Source of the DNA: JBCCFW01 sp039029535
GTDB lineage: Bacteria; Acidobacteriota; JBCCFW01
Reading direction: 5' to 3'
Assembly (NCBI GenBank): GCA_039029535.1
Contig: JBCCFW010000016.1
Coordinates: 1 to 64,000 of the forward strand
Length of the DNA stretch: 64,000 nucleotides
In this document: piece by piece, positions 7,774 to 15,632 of the stretch
Layout: every line of letters begins with the position of its first letter
How positions within the stretch are numbered: position 1 is the stretch's first letter
Program-made: the position numbers and the translations under genes
Notes under the pieces: model-generated
What the model was told of the DNA's origin: nothing
Database searches by the model: none
Seen by the model: the letters and a program-made list of their open reading frames with translations, nothing else

Positions 7774-8652
7774 GTGGCCAAGACCGACTTCCAGCGTTAT
7801 CTGGTGCCCTTCGACGGGAGCTTCTCCCTCGACGACGTCGACAACATCCCTCCCGAAGGCGAGGGCAGCCGGAAGAAGAACAAGAAGGAGCTGAAGAAGG
7901 TCCAGCGGCGGCTCGACGAGCTCCAGGCGCTGTTCTACGCCACCGACAATCACTCGATGCTGCTCGTCTTCCAGGCCATGGACGCGGCGGGCAAGGACGG
8001 CACGATCCGGGCCGTGCTGCGGGGGCTCGACCCCGCCGGCACCCAGGTCTTCTCCTTCAAGAAGCCGTCGGCCATGGAGCTCGACCACGACTTCCTCTGG
8101 CGCTCCGCCCGCTGCCTCCCCGAGCGGGGTCGCATCGGCGTCTTCAACCGCAGCTACTACGAGGAGGTGCTGGTGGTGCGGGTCCACCCGGAGTACCTCG
8201 ACTACCAGAAGCTCCCCGAGCGTCCTCCCACGCTCGACGAGACCTGGGAGAGCCGCTACCGATCCATCCGCGATCACGAGCAGCACCTCGCCGACAACGG
8301 CACGGTCATCCTCAAGTTCTTCCTCAACGTCTCGCACGCCGAGCAGCGCCGACGCTTCCTCGACCGCCTCGACGAGAAGGACAAGAACTGGAAGTTCTCG
8401 ATGTCCGACGTCGAGGAGCGCCGCCATTGGCCGGCCTACATGGACGCTTACCAGGCCGCGCTCAACGCCACGTCTCGCGAGCACGCGCCGTGGTACGCCA
8501 TCCCCGCCGACGACAAGCCCTACATGCGTCGCGTGGTGGCCGAGGCCATCGTCGACCGGCTCGAGAAGCTCGGCCTGAAGCCCCCCGAGCTCTCCGAGAA
8601 GGAGCGCTCCCGCCTCGACGAGGCCCGCCAGGAGCTGATGTCGGAGGACTGA
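7774..8652 (+). CDS. ppk2: Polyphosphate kinase 2, class III type
   Basis: A 292-residue PPK2. The Walker A-like loop is LVFQAMDAAGKDGTIRAVL (about residues 68-86). The Walker B region is FNRSYYEEVLVVRV (about 126-139), and the lid region with conserved Arg residues follows (EQRRRFLDRLD, WKFSMSDVEERRHW). The NRS-Y-YE-x-VLVVRV wording and the single domain resemble class III PPK2 enzymes, which transfer phosphate from polyphosphate to AMP or ADP in the cytoplasm. The GTG start has GGAGAG upstream. It is divergent from the BNR gene and upstream of the mannosidase. The class assignment is inferred from motif wording. Confidence 0.9.
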   Translation: MAKTDFQRYLVPFDGSFSLDDVDNIPPEGEGSRKKNKKELKKVQRRLDELQALFYATDNHSMLLVFQAMDAAGKDGTIRAVLRGLDPAGTQVFSFKKPSAMELDHDFLWRSARCLPERGRIGVFNRSYYEEVLVVRVHPEYLDYQKLPERPPTLDETWESRYRSIRDHEQHLADNGTVILKFFLNVSHAEQRRRFLDRLDEKDKNWKFSMSDVEERRHWPAYMDAYQAALNATSREHAPWYAIPADDKPYMRRVVAEAIVDRLEKLGLKPPELSEKERSRLDEARQELMSED

Positions 8653-8701
8653 CGATCGACGGCGGGTCGACGTGGGGACCCGCTGGCCCCATCATTCCCG
8701 G

Positions 8702-11455
8702 ATGAGCTGGCCACCGAAGACCGTCCACGTCGTCTCGCACACTCACTGGGACCGCGAGTGGTACCTGCCCTTCGCTGCGTTCCGGGTCCACCTGACCCGT
8801 GTCGTGAGAGGGGTTCTCGACGTCCTCGAGACCGACCCCGACTGGCGTCACTTCCTCCTCGACGGTCAGTCCATCGTGCTCGAGGACCATCTCGAGGCTC
8901 ACCCCGAGGACGAGCCGCGGATCCGCAAGCTCATGGCCGAGGGTCGGCTCGGTGTCGGGCCCTGGTACGTGCTCCCCGACGGTTTCCTCATCTCGGGCGA
9001 GGCCCACGTCCGCAACCTCCTCGTTGGTCAGGCGGTCGCGGCCCAGTTCGGACCGGTGCAATCCGAGGGCTATGTCCCGGACGCCTTCGGGCACGTGGCC
9101 CAGGTGCCCCAGCTCCTCCGCGAGGCCGGCGTCAGCTCCTTCGTCTACACGCGGGGCAACGGCGACGAGATCGACGAGCTCGGCGACCAGTACCGCTGGC
9201 GCGCGCCCGACGGCAGCGAGGTGCTCGCCCTTCACCAGAGTGGTGGCTACTGCAACGGCGCCGCGCTCGGTCACGAGGAGATCTGGCATCCGCACACGCG
9301 CCGCGAGCTCAGCACCGAGCGAGCGGTCGAGCAGGTCGGCAAGCTCCTCGACGACGGCAAGGCAGCGGCTCGCAGCGAGAGCTTCCTGCTCATGAACGGT
9401 TGCGATCATCATCCGCCCCAGCGTCGACTGGGTGACGTGCTCACCGCGCTTGGCGAGGCCTTCCCGGAGACCGAGTTCACGCACGGCTCGCTGGGCGAGC
9501 ACGTCGCGGCGGTGGAGGCCGAGGGCCGTGAGCTCGCAACCTTCGAAGGGGAGCTGGCCGGTGGTCGGCTCTTCCACGTGTTGTCGGGAGTGTGGTCGGC
9601 GCGGATGCCGCTCAAGCAGCGCAACGACCGCTGTCAGACCTGGCTGGCCGGTCAGCTCGAGCCGTTGCTGACCTACTGCCACTTCCTCTGCGACGGCGAG
9701 TACCCCGCTGGGCTGGTTCAGACCGCCTGGAAGACCCTGTTGGCCAACGCGCCGCACGACTCGATCTGCGGCTGCAGCGTCGACGAGGTTCACGAGGAGA
9801 TGGGTCCGCGCTTCGACCAGGTCGAGCAGACGGCCCAGACCGAGCTCGCGCGTCAGCTCGAGCGCTTGGCACCGACCTTCGGACGTCGCCCCGAGCACGA
9901 CGCCGACACCCGGCTGCTGGTGACCAACTCGCTGCCCTGGCCCCGACGCGAGGTGCTGCGTCGCTTGGTCGTCCTGCAGCCTCCGGGCATCGATGTCGAG
10001 CGATTGCGACTGGTCGACGAAGACGGCACGGCGGTGCCGATGCGCGTGCTGAAGCGCTGGACGCTCGAGCGCTTCTGGGGCGTCGACTACCGGACCATGC
10101 TCGAGGAAGGTCCGCAGCTCGAGAAGCTCGAGGGCTATCTCGAGGACTTCGGCACGCGCATCGTCAAGGACGACGCCGAGGCCGACATTCACGACACCTT
10201 CCTGTGGATCGAGTTCGTGGCGGACCTGCCGGCGCTCACGCACTGTTACTACAGGATGCTGACCGACGTGGATGGGCTGGGGGTCGCGAGCACGGTCGAC
10301 GTCGCCCCGGAGCGGCTCGAGAACGAGCACCTTCGAGTCGACGTCCATGCGGATGGCCGCTTCGACCTCCACGACAAGCGCAGCGGCGTCACGCACCGGG
10401 GCCTGGGCGTGTTCGAGGACGGGGAGGACATCGGCGACGAGTACGACTACTCGCCGGCACCCGAGCCGCTCATGGTGACGAGCGAGGGTGTCTCGGCCAC
10501 CCGACAGGTCACCCGCGAGAGTGGGCTCTCCGGTGAGATCGAGCTGCGCTTCGAGTGGAGCCTGCCGGCCCGCATCGAGGCCGACCGCTCGCGTCGCAGC
10601 GACGAGCGCGTGCCCTGCCCGGTGACCCTGCGTCTCTCGCTGGCGGCGGGCTCGCCGCGGCTCGACATCGAGGTCGAGCTGGAGAACCGCGCCGAGGACC
10701 ATCGGCTGCGCGTGCTCTTCCCGACCGAGATCCAGACCGACGTGGTCGTGTCCGACGGGCACTTCTTCGTCAACGAGCGTCCCGTCGAGATGCCGTCGGG
10801 CGAGTCCTGGGTGCAGCCGCCCACGGGCACCTTCCATCAGCAGGACTTCTCGCTGGTCGGTGATGGTCGACACGGCCTGGCCGTGCTGGCGGACGGCCTG
10901 CCCGAAGTGGCGCCGTTGCCGGCCGAGACTGGTGTCGGCCTGGCGCTCACGCTCCTGCGCAGCGTCGGCTGGCTGTCCCGTGACGACTTCCCGACACGGC
11001 GCAACTCCAACGCCGGCCCGACCATCGCCACGCCGGGCGCCCAGTGCCTCGGCTCGCACCGCTTCCGCTACGCCGTGCTGCCCTTCTCGGGGCGCTGGCA
11101 GGAGGCGGAGGTCAAGCGTGAGAGCGAGTGCTTCAAGAAGGTGCCGCTCATGCTCCAGGGCGTGGCCGACCAGGGCATGGGCTCACGCGGTAGCCTCGTC
11201 GAGCTGGGATCGGGCGCGACGGTGCTCACGGCGCTCAAGCGCAGCGAACGTGGCGGTAGCGTCGTCGCGCGGCTCAACGAGCTCACTGGCGAGGAGCGTA
11301 CGGAGAGCTTGCGCTTCGGGCGGCCGGTGACGGGAGCCTGGCGCACCGACCTGTACGAGCGTCGGCAGGAGCGTCTCGAGGTGAACGGCAACACCGTGAC
11401 GGTGCCGCTGCGTCGCTGGGGCATCGCGACGGTGGAGGTCGAGCTCGGCGACTGA
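8702..11455 (+). CDS. Alpha-mannosidase, glycoside hydrolase family 38
   Basis: About 917 residues from the ATG at 8702, 49 bp after the PPK2 stop; a GTG at 8672 would extend it by 10. GH38 landmarks are seen in order: VVSHTHWDREWYLPF at the start (zinc-binding HxHxD type), SEGYVPDAFGHVAQVPQLL (the Asp of DAFGH is the family nucleophile), an HQSGGYCNG segment, and NAPHDSICGCSVDEVHEEM (zinc His/Asp). A mid-domain three-helix region and a beta-rich C-terminal half follow. No signal peptide is present, so it is probably a cytoplasmic enzyme that trims alpha-mannosides or mannosylglycerate-like compounds. The substrate cannot be told from sequence. Confidence 0.9.
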   Translation: MSWPPKTVHVVSHTHWDREWYLPFAAFRVHLTRVVRGVLDVLETDPDWRHFLLDGQSIVLEDHLEAHPEDEPRIRKLMAEGRLGVGPWYVLPDGFLISGEAHVRNLLVGQAVAAQFGPVQSEGYVPDAFGHVAQVPQLLREAGVSSFVYTRGNGDEIDELGDQYRWRAPDGSEVLALHQSGGYCNGAALGHEEIWHPHTRRELSTERAVEQVGKLLDDGKAAARSESFLLMNGCDHHPPQRRLGDVLTALGEAFPETEFTHGSLGEHVAAVEAEGRELATFEGELAGGRLFHVLSGVWSARMPLKQRNDRCQTWLAGQLEPLLTYCHFLCDGEYPAGLVQTAWKTLLANAPHDSICGCSVDEVHEEMGPRFDQVEQTAQTELARQLERLAPTFGRRPEHDADTRLLVTNSLPWPRREVLRRLVVLQPPGIDVERLRLVDEDGTAVPMRVLKRWTLERFWGVDYRTMLEEGPQLEKLEGYLEDFGTRIVKDDAEADIHDTFLWIEFVADLPALTHCYYRMLTDVDGLGVASTVDVAPERLENEHLRVDVHADGRFDLHDKRSGVTHRGLGVFEDGEDIGDEYDYSPAPEPLMVTSEGVSATRQVTRESGLSGEIELRFEWSLPARIEADRSRRSDERVPCPVTLRLSLAAGSPRLDIEVELENRAEDHRLRVLFPTEIQTDVVVSDGHFFVNERPVEMPSGESWVQPPTGTFHQQDFSLVGDGRHGLAVLADGLPEVAPLPAETGVGLALTLLRSVGWLSRDDFPTRRNSNAGPTIATPGAQCLGSHRFRYAVLPFSGRWQEAEVKRESECFKKVPLMLQGVADQGMGSRGSLVELGSGATVLTALKRSERGGSVVARLNELTGEERTESLRFGRPVTGAWRTDLYERRQERLEVNGNTVTVPLRRWGIATVEVELGD

Positions 11456-11492
11456 CGACTTGGGCTTGATGCCGAGGTGAGCCCGAGCGAGT

Positions 11493-11519
11493 CATGGTGC
11501 AGGGAGGACCTGCACCATG
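11493..11519 (+). promoter_or_regulatory. Perfect hairpin hiding the start codon of the next gene
   Basis: CATGGTGCAGG (11493-11503) and CCTGCACCATG (11509-11519) are perfect inverted repeats, an 11 bp stem with the five-base loop GAGGA. The start ATG of the following gene is in the right arm, and the Shine-Dalgarno core GAGGA is the loop. In the mRNA this would hold the start codon in a stem, so it looks like a translational switch (thermometer, protein-binding or ribosome-dependent). As DNA it could also be a repressor operator. Confidence 0.6.
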
Positions 11520-12410
11520 TCTCACGGGATGGTTCCCGACGCAGCGGAAGGCGACCAGGGGTCGTGGAGACGGGCGCTCGCTCTCGCGGGTGGTCTCGGC
11601 GTCGGTGGAGGGCTGCTCTTGGCGGTCATCCTGGGCATCGCCTGGCGTCAGCTGCGACCGCCGGTCCTCGACGACAGGGGAGGGCCTGAGACGGTCGGCG
11701 GGCTCTTCGTGGCCCTGGGGCCCTGGGGCATCCCGAAGCTGCTCATCCTCGTCGGCACTCACCTGGCGGTCGTGGAATCGCTACCGGCCCGTTGGCGCCG
11801 AGCGCATCGAAGAGGCGCGAGCTGCGTGCTGGCGCTCGGCGCGACCTGGTTGCTCGGCTCACCGATCTTGGCCGGCCAGTACTGGCTTCTTCGACAGCTC
11901 GTCCCCGTGCTCGGCTCGATCGTCATCGTGCTGGGCATCGTGGCGGTCCCGGCGAGACCGAGAGAGCGCCCGCGATGGCAGGTCTCGGGGCTGGCGCTCG
12001 TTCTCGCAGGTCTGACCCTCCAGCTGCTCGTGAGCCGTGCTCCACTGAGCTGGTATCGGGCGTGGGTGCCCGGCGGGGCCCCGACGCTCATGGTCGTCAC
12101 GGCACGACAGGCTCGCTGGGACCTGGTCGAGGCCCTCGAGCGGGGGGACGATCGAGCAGTCTGCCTGAACGGCATGGGGCCCGTCGTGCCCGGTGTCGAC
12201 GTCCAGGAGCTGCGCGATCTCCACGAGGAGCTGGAGAAAACGGGGCATCGATCTCGCAACGGGCAGTCGTCCCTGCGAGGGGTCGGGGGGACGAGCGACG
12301 AGATCCTGTCGCACTACCAGCTCTTCCTGACCGGCGTGGCCTACCGTTACGCCGAGGACTACAACCGGCGGCTCGCGGTCGTGCTCCGGGAGCGAGCTGC
12401 GGAGCGGTGA
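11517..12410 (+). CDS. Membrane protein of unknown function
   Basis: A 297-residue protein with hydrophobic segments at about residues 22-45 (ALAGGLGVGGGLLLAVILGIAW), 63-85 (GLFVALGPWGIPKLLILVG), 102-120, 128-145 and 155-172, so four to five membrane helices. A cytoplasmic or periplasmic C-terminal domain of about 110 residues follows (ARQARWDLVEALERGDDRA, VDVQELRDLHEELEKTG). I do not recognise the family. Its ATG lies in a perfect hairpin whose loop is the GAGGA ribosome-binding core, which suggests controlled translation. It is 44 bp upstream of cstA on the same strand. Confidence 0.65.
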   Translation: MSHGMVPDAAEGDQGSWRRALALAGGLGVGGGLLLAVILGIAWRQLRPPVLDDRGGPETVGGLFVALGPWGIPKLLILVGTHLAVVESLPARWRRAHRRGASCVLALGATWLLGSPILAGQYWLLRQLVPVLGSIVIVLGIVAVPARPRERPRWQVSGLALVLAGLTLQLLVSRAPLSWYRAWVPGGAPTLMVVTARQARWDLVEALERGDDRAVCLNGMGPVVPGVDVQELRDLHEELEKTGHRSRNGQSSLRGVGGTSDEILSHYQLFLTGVAYRYAEDYNRRLAVVLRERAAER

Positions 12411-12454
12411 GAAGGCGAGCGTGAAAACGGCGGTCTCCGTGGCATCATCCGCTG

Positions 12455-14155
12455 ATGGCCGCGCTTCTCGCCCTGATTTGTCTCGCGCTCTTCTACTTCC
12501 TCGGCTACCGGGGCTGGTCGGCCCACCTCGCTCGGAAGGTCTTCCAGCTCGCCTCCGATGAGCCCACGCCGGCTCACGATCCCGAGCTCCGCGACGACGT
12601 CGACTACATGCCGGTCGAGCGGAAGATCCTCTGGGGTCATCACTACACGTCGATCGCCGGGGCAGCGCCCATCATCGGTCCGGGCGTCGCCGTCATCTGG
12701 GGCTGGCTGCCCGCCCTTCTCTGGGTCGTCTTCGGGACCATCTTCATCGGTGCGGCTCACGACTTCGGTGCGCTCGTGCTCTCGGCGCGTCATCGCGGCC
12801 GGACCATGGGCGACCTCGCCGGAGTCGTCATCCACCCGCGGGTGCGCGTGCTGTTCCAGCTCGTCATCTACTTCTTGATCTGGGTGGTCATGGCGGTCTT
12901 CGCGTTCGCCATCGGCGCGCTGTTCACGCGCTATCCGGCGTCCGTGATCCCGGTGAACTTCGAGATCCTGGTGGCCCTGGTCATCGGCTGGCTGTTCTAC
13001 AAGAAGAAGGTGCCGATCTTCTGGCCCTCGGTGATCGCCCTCGGCCTGCTCTACGCGATGGTGGCACTCGGGATCCGGATGCCGCTCTCCTTCCCCGAGC
13101 AAGGCGTGCTCGGTCAGCCGCCCATCATCGTCTGGGCGCTGCTCCTCATCCTCTACTCGGCGGTGGCTTCGGTGCTCCCGGTGTGGACGTTGCTCCAGCC
13201 GCGGGACTACATCAACTCGCATCAGCTCATCGTCGGGCTCGGGGCGCTCGTGCTCGGCTTGCTCGTGCTCCGACCACCCATGCACGCTCCGGCGATCAAC
13301 GACGCTGCAACGGGAGCGCCGCCGCTCTTCCCCTTGCTGTTCGTGACCATCGCCTGTGGGGCCATTTCCGGCTTCCACGGGCTGGTGTCGTCGGGGACGA
13401 CGGCCAAGCAGCTCAGCTCCATGGGCGATGCCCGTGCCATCGGCTACGGAGGGATGCTGGGGGAGGGGAGCCTCGCCGTCATCGCGACCCTGGCGGTGGC
13501 CGCCGGCCTGCCCGACTGGCACGTGCACTACGGGAGCTGGAACGCCTCGGGCGTCAACGCCATCGGTCACTTCGTCAACGGTGCCGGCACGTTCTTGCAG
13601 GCGCTGGGGCTGCCGCTGAACTGGGCGCACGCGGTCGTGGCGGTGCTCGCGATCTCGTTTGCCGCGACGAGCATGGATACTGGAGCGCGGATTCAGCGTC
13701 TCGTCGTGTCGGAGCTGGGCGAGGCCATCGGGCTCCGTTTCTTGAAGAACCGCTTCCTCGCCACGATCGTGGCGGTGGGGCCCTCGATCCCCCTGGTGCT
13801 GGCTGGCGTCGAGGTGTGGACGCCGCTCTGGCTCCTCTTCGGCACGACCAACCAGCTCATCGGTGGCATCACGCTGCTGGTCCTCTTCGTCTACCTCTTC
13901 CGGGCGCGTCGTCCGGTCTGGCAGTACGCCGTTCCGCTGCTGTTCCTCGTGGTCATGACGACGGGAGCCATGGTGGCGAACCTGCTCTCGTGGACGAATC
14001 GGCTCGGTGCCGAGGGAGCGAAGGCCAACCTGCTCACCATCGTGCTCGGGTCCATCATCCTGATCCTCGAAGTCTGGATGATCGTCGAGGCGGCCTTGGT
14101 CGTGCGTCAGCTCGCCCGTCAGCGAGAGCGTGACGCGGCTCAAGCGACGGAATGA
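12455..14155 (+). CDS. cstA: CstA-family carbon starvation / peptide-pyruvate transporter
   Basis: A 566-residue polytopic membrane protein. The CstA signatures are VERKILWGHHYTSIAGAAPIIGPGVAVIWGW (about residues 52-82) and FIGAAHDFGALVLSARHRGRTMGDLAG (about 99-125). Later come FHGLVSSGTTAKQL and SFAATSMDTGARIQRLVVSEL, also typical. CstA proteins import peptides or pyruvate under carbon limitation. E. coli CstA is longer (about 700); this shorter length fits the common bacterial variant. No strong ribosome-binding site is seen before the ATG. It overlaps no neighbour and is followed 25 bp later by the PLD-like gene. Confidence 0.92.
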   Translation: MAALLALICLALFYFLGYRGWSAHLARKVFQLASDEPTPAHDPELRDDVDYMPVERKILWGHHYTSIAGAAPIIGPGVAVIWGWLPALLWVVFGTIFIGAAHDFGALVLSARHRGRTMGDLAGVVIHPRVRVLFQLVIYFLIWVVMAVFAFAIGALFTRYPASVIPVNFEILVALVIGWLFYKKKVPIFWPSVIALGLLYAMVALGIRMPLSFPEQGVLGQPPIIVWALLLILYSAVASVLPVWTLLQPRDYINSHQLIVGLGALVLGLLVLRPPMHAPAINDAATGAPPLFPLLFVTIACGAISGFHGLVSSGTTAKQLSSMGDARAIGYGGMLGEGSLAVIATLAVAAGLPDWHVHYGSWNASGVNAIGHFVNGAGTFLQALGLPLNWAHAVVAVLAISFAATSMDTGARIQRLVVSELGEAIGLRFLKNRFLATIVAVGPSIPLVLAGVEVWTPLWLLFGTTNQLIGGITLLVLFVYLFRARRPVWQYAVPLLFLVVMTTGAMVANLLSWTNRLGAEGAKANLLTIVLGSIILILEVWMIVEAALVVRQLARQRERDAAQATE

Positions 14156-14180
14156 GTGTCAGGGGAGTAGGTTAAGGCCG

Positions 14181-14906
14181 ATGAACCAAGACGCCTGCGA
14201 GCAGGCCCTGCTCGACAGCTTGGAAGATCTCCACCTGTCGCGTCGGGAACGTCGCGACTTGAAACATCTTCTTCGGGAGGACGAGCTCACGCGCCAGGAC
14301 CGGGCGTGGATGCGAGATCGTGCCTTCGAGCTGGCTGACGGGCGTCTGAACGGAGATGGTGAGGCCGATGGGGTGTTGCCGACCACCGAAGTCCTGGAGT
14401 GGCTGCGGGAGGTCATGAAGCTCCTCACCTCGAAGGAGCTCAACCGACCGGCGCCTCCTGCGCCTCGGCCCTCGACGACCCAGACGCGCTTCAGCCCCGG
14501 CAACGGTCCACTGGAGATGATCCGGGACCAGCTCCGCCGAGCCCGCCAGGCCATTGACATCTGCGTGTTCACCATCACCGACGACCGCATCTCGGGGGAG
14601 ATCCTCCGGGCACATCGGCGGGGGGTGGCGGTCCGCATCGTGTCGGACGACGACAAGTCGCTCGACAAGGGCAGCGACATCGATCGCCTGTCACGTCGCG
14701 GCGTGCCGGTGGCGGTGGATGACTCACCGGCCCATCTCCATCACAAGTTTGCTCTCTTCGACCGCCGCCGCCTCCTCATGGGCAGCTACAACTGGACGCG
14801 GTCCGCTGCGACGCAGAACTCGGAGAATGTCGTCCTCCTCGACGAGGCCGTGCTCCTCACCTCCTTCCAGGCCGAGTTCGATCGGCTGTGGGAGCGATTC
14901 TCGTGA
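14181..14906 (+). CDS. Phospholipase D-like domain protein, single HKD motif
   Basis: About 241 residues from the ATG at 14181. Residues 1-100 are helical and charged (LHLSRRERRDLKHLLRED). The PLD-like domain follows: NGPLEMIRDQLRRARQAIDI, CVFTITDDRISGEILRAH, then the HKD motif in HHKFALFDRRRLLMGSYNW (His-x-Lys-x4-Asp), with ATQNSENVVLLD after it. One HKD motif is present, so a dimer would be needed for catalysis, as in Nuc-type nucleases. It could be a nuclease or a lipase. The 3' end overlaps the hpt start by GTGA. Confidence 0.8.
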   Translation: MNQDACEQALLDSLEDLHLSRRERRDLKHLLREDELTRQDRAWMRDRAFELADGRLNGDGEADGVLPTTEVLEWLREVMKLLTSKELNRPAPPAPRPSTTQTRFSPGNGPLEMIRDQLRRARQAIDICVFTITDDRISGEILRAHRRGVAVRIVSDDDKSLDKGSDIDRLSRRGVPVAVDDSPAHLHHKFALFDRRRLLMGSYNWTRSAATQNSENVVLLDEAVLLTSFQAEFDRLWERFS

Positions 14907-15451
14907 GCGGTTCGGGTGACTCCAGGTTCCGGGTGCTCATCGACGAGGAGCGCCTCCAGGCACGGATCGCCGAGCTGGCCATCGAGCTGAAGCAGCGTCT
15001 CACCACGACCGACCCCGTGCTGCTCGGACTGCTGACCGGGAGCTTCGTCTTCGTGGCCGACCTGGCGCGGGCGATGTGGCGGGAGGGGCTCCAGCCGCAC
15101 GTCGATTTCGTCAAGACGAAGCACTATGAGGGGACTCAGGCGACGAGCGTGCGGGTCGAGAAGCCTCCGTCGTTGGCGCTCAAGGGGCGACACGTCCTGC
15201 TGGTCGACGACATCCTCGACACCGGCCGGAGCCTCGAGCTGATCTCGCAGCTCGCGCGTGACGAGGAGGCAGCGAGCCTCCTGACCTGCGTGCTGCTCGA
15301 CAAGCCCAGCGGCCGGCTCGCCGAGATCGAGGCCGACCTGGTCGGCTTCACCGTCGACGACGAGTGGGTGTTGGGCTACGGCCTCGACCTCGACGGTGCC
15401 CACCGCGAGCTTCCGCACGTCGTCGTGCGGGACGACGAGTCGCCCTCCTAG
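14903..15451 (+). CDS. hpt: Hypoxanthine phosphoribosyltransferase
   Basis: About 182 residues from GTG at 14903, which overlaps the PLD stop (GTGA) and has GGGAG (14890-14894) eight bases upstream; a GTG at 14888 is also possible. The PRPP-binding loop is VLLVDDILDTGRSLELI (about residues 95-111), and LLTGSFVFVADLARAM and FVKTKHYEG precede it as in Hpt enzymes. LVGFTVDDEWVLGYGLD is the base-binding C-terminal region. It salvages hypoxanthine or guanine with PRPP in the cytoplasm. The family length matches (about 180). Confidence 0.92.
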   Translation: MSGSGDSRFRVLIDEERLQARIAELAIELKQRLTTTDPVLLGLLTGSFVFVADLARAMWREGLQPHVDFVKTKHYEGTQATSVRVEKPPSLALKGRHVLLVDDILDTGRSLELISQLARDEEAASLLTCVLLDKPSGRLAEIEADLVGFTVDDEWVLGYGLDLDGAHRELPHVVVRDDESPS

Positions 15452-15500
15452 CGCTCTCTCCTCCGTACGAGCTGCCCGCCCCGACTCGTGAGCCCGTGCT

Positions 15501-15540
15501 TGCGCAGTGCCGGTCTCCCTGCGTGGTGGTGATCGTGGGA
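15501..15540 (+). repeat. Leader repeat, copy A (upstream of FG-GAP paralogue 1)
   Basis: A 40-base segment that matches 17795-17834 at 37 of 40 positions. It begins TGCGCAGTGCCGG and ends GTGGTGATCGTGGG, and contains CGCAG/CTGCG arms. It lies about 93 bp before the start of the first paralogue. Conservation in a non-coding place suggests a shared control element or a remnant of the gene duplication. Confidence 0.6.
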
Positions 15541-15632
15541 CGGGCCGGCTTCCATCGGCCGCAACCTCGCAACGTCCCCTTCTCGTAGGCGACGCGATCC
15601 GTCGAGCGTGTCGCAGGATTTCGGAGGATTCG

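Noticed and set aside
8462..11059. 865-codon minus-strand open frame over the mannosidase
   Set aside because: Antisense shadow of GH38, no homology pattern.
12359..14143. 594-codon minus-strand open frame over cstA
   Set aside because: Highly charged His/Asp/Arg-rich product typical of the reverse of a membrane-protein gene.
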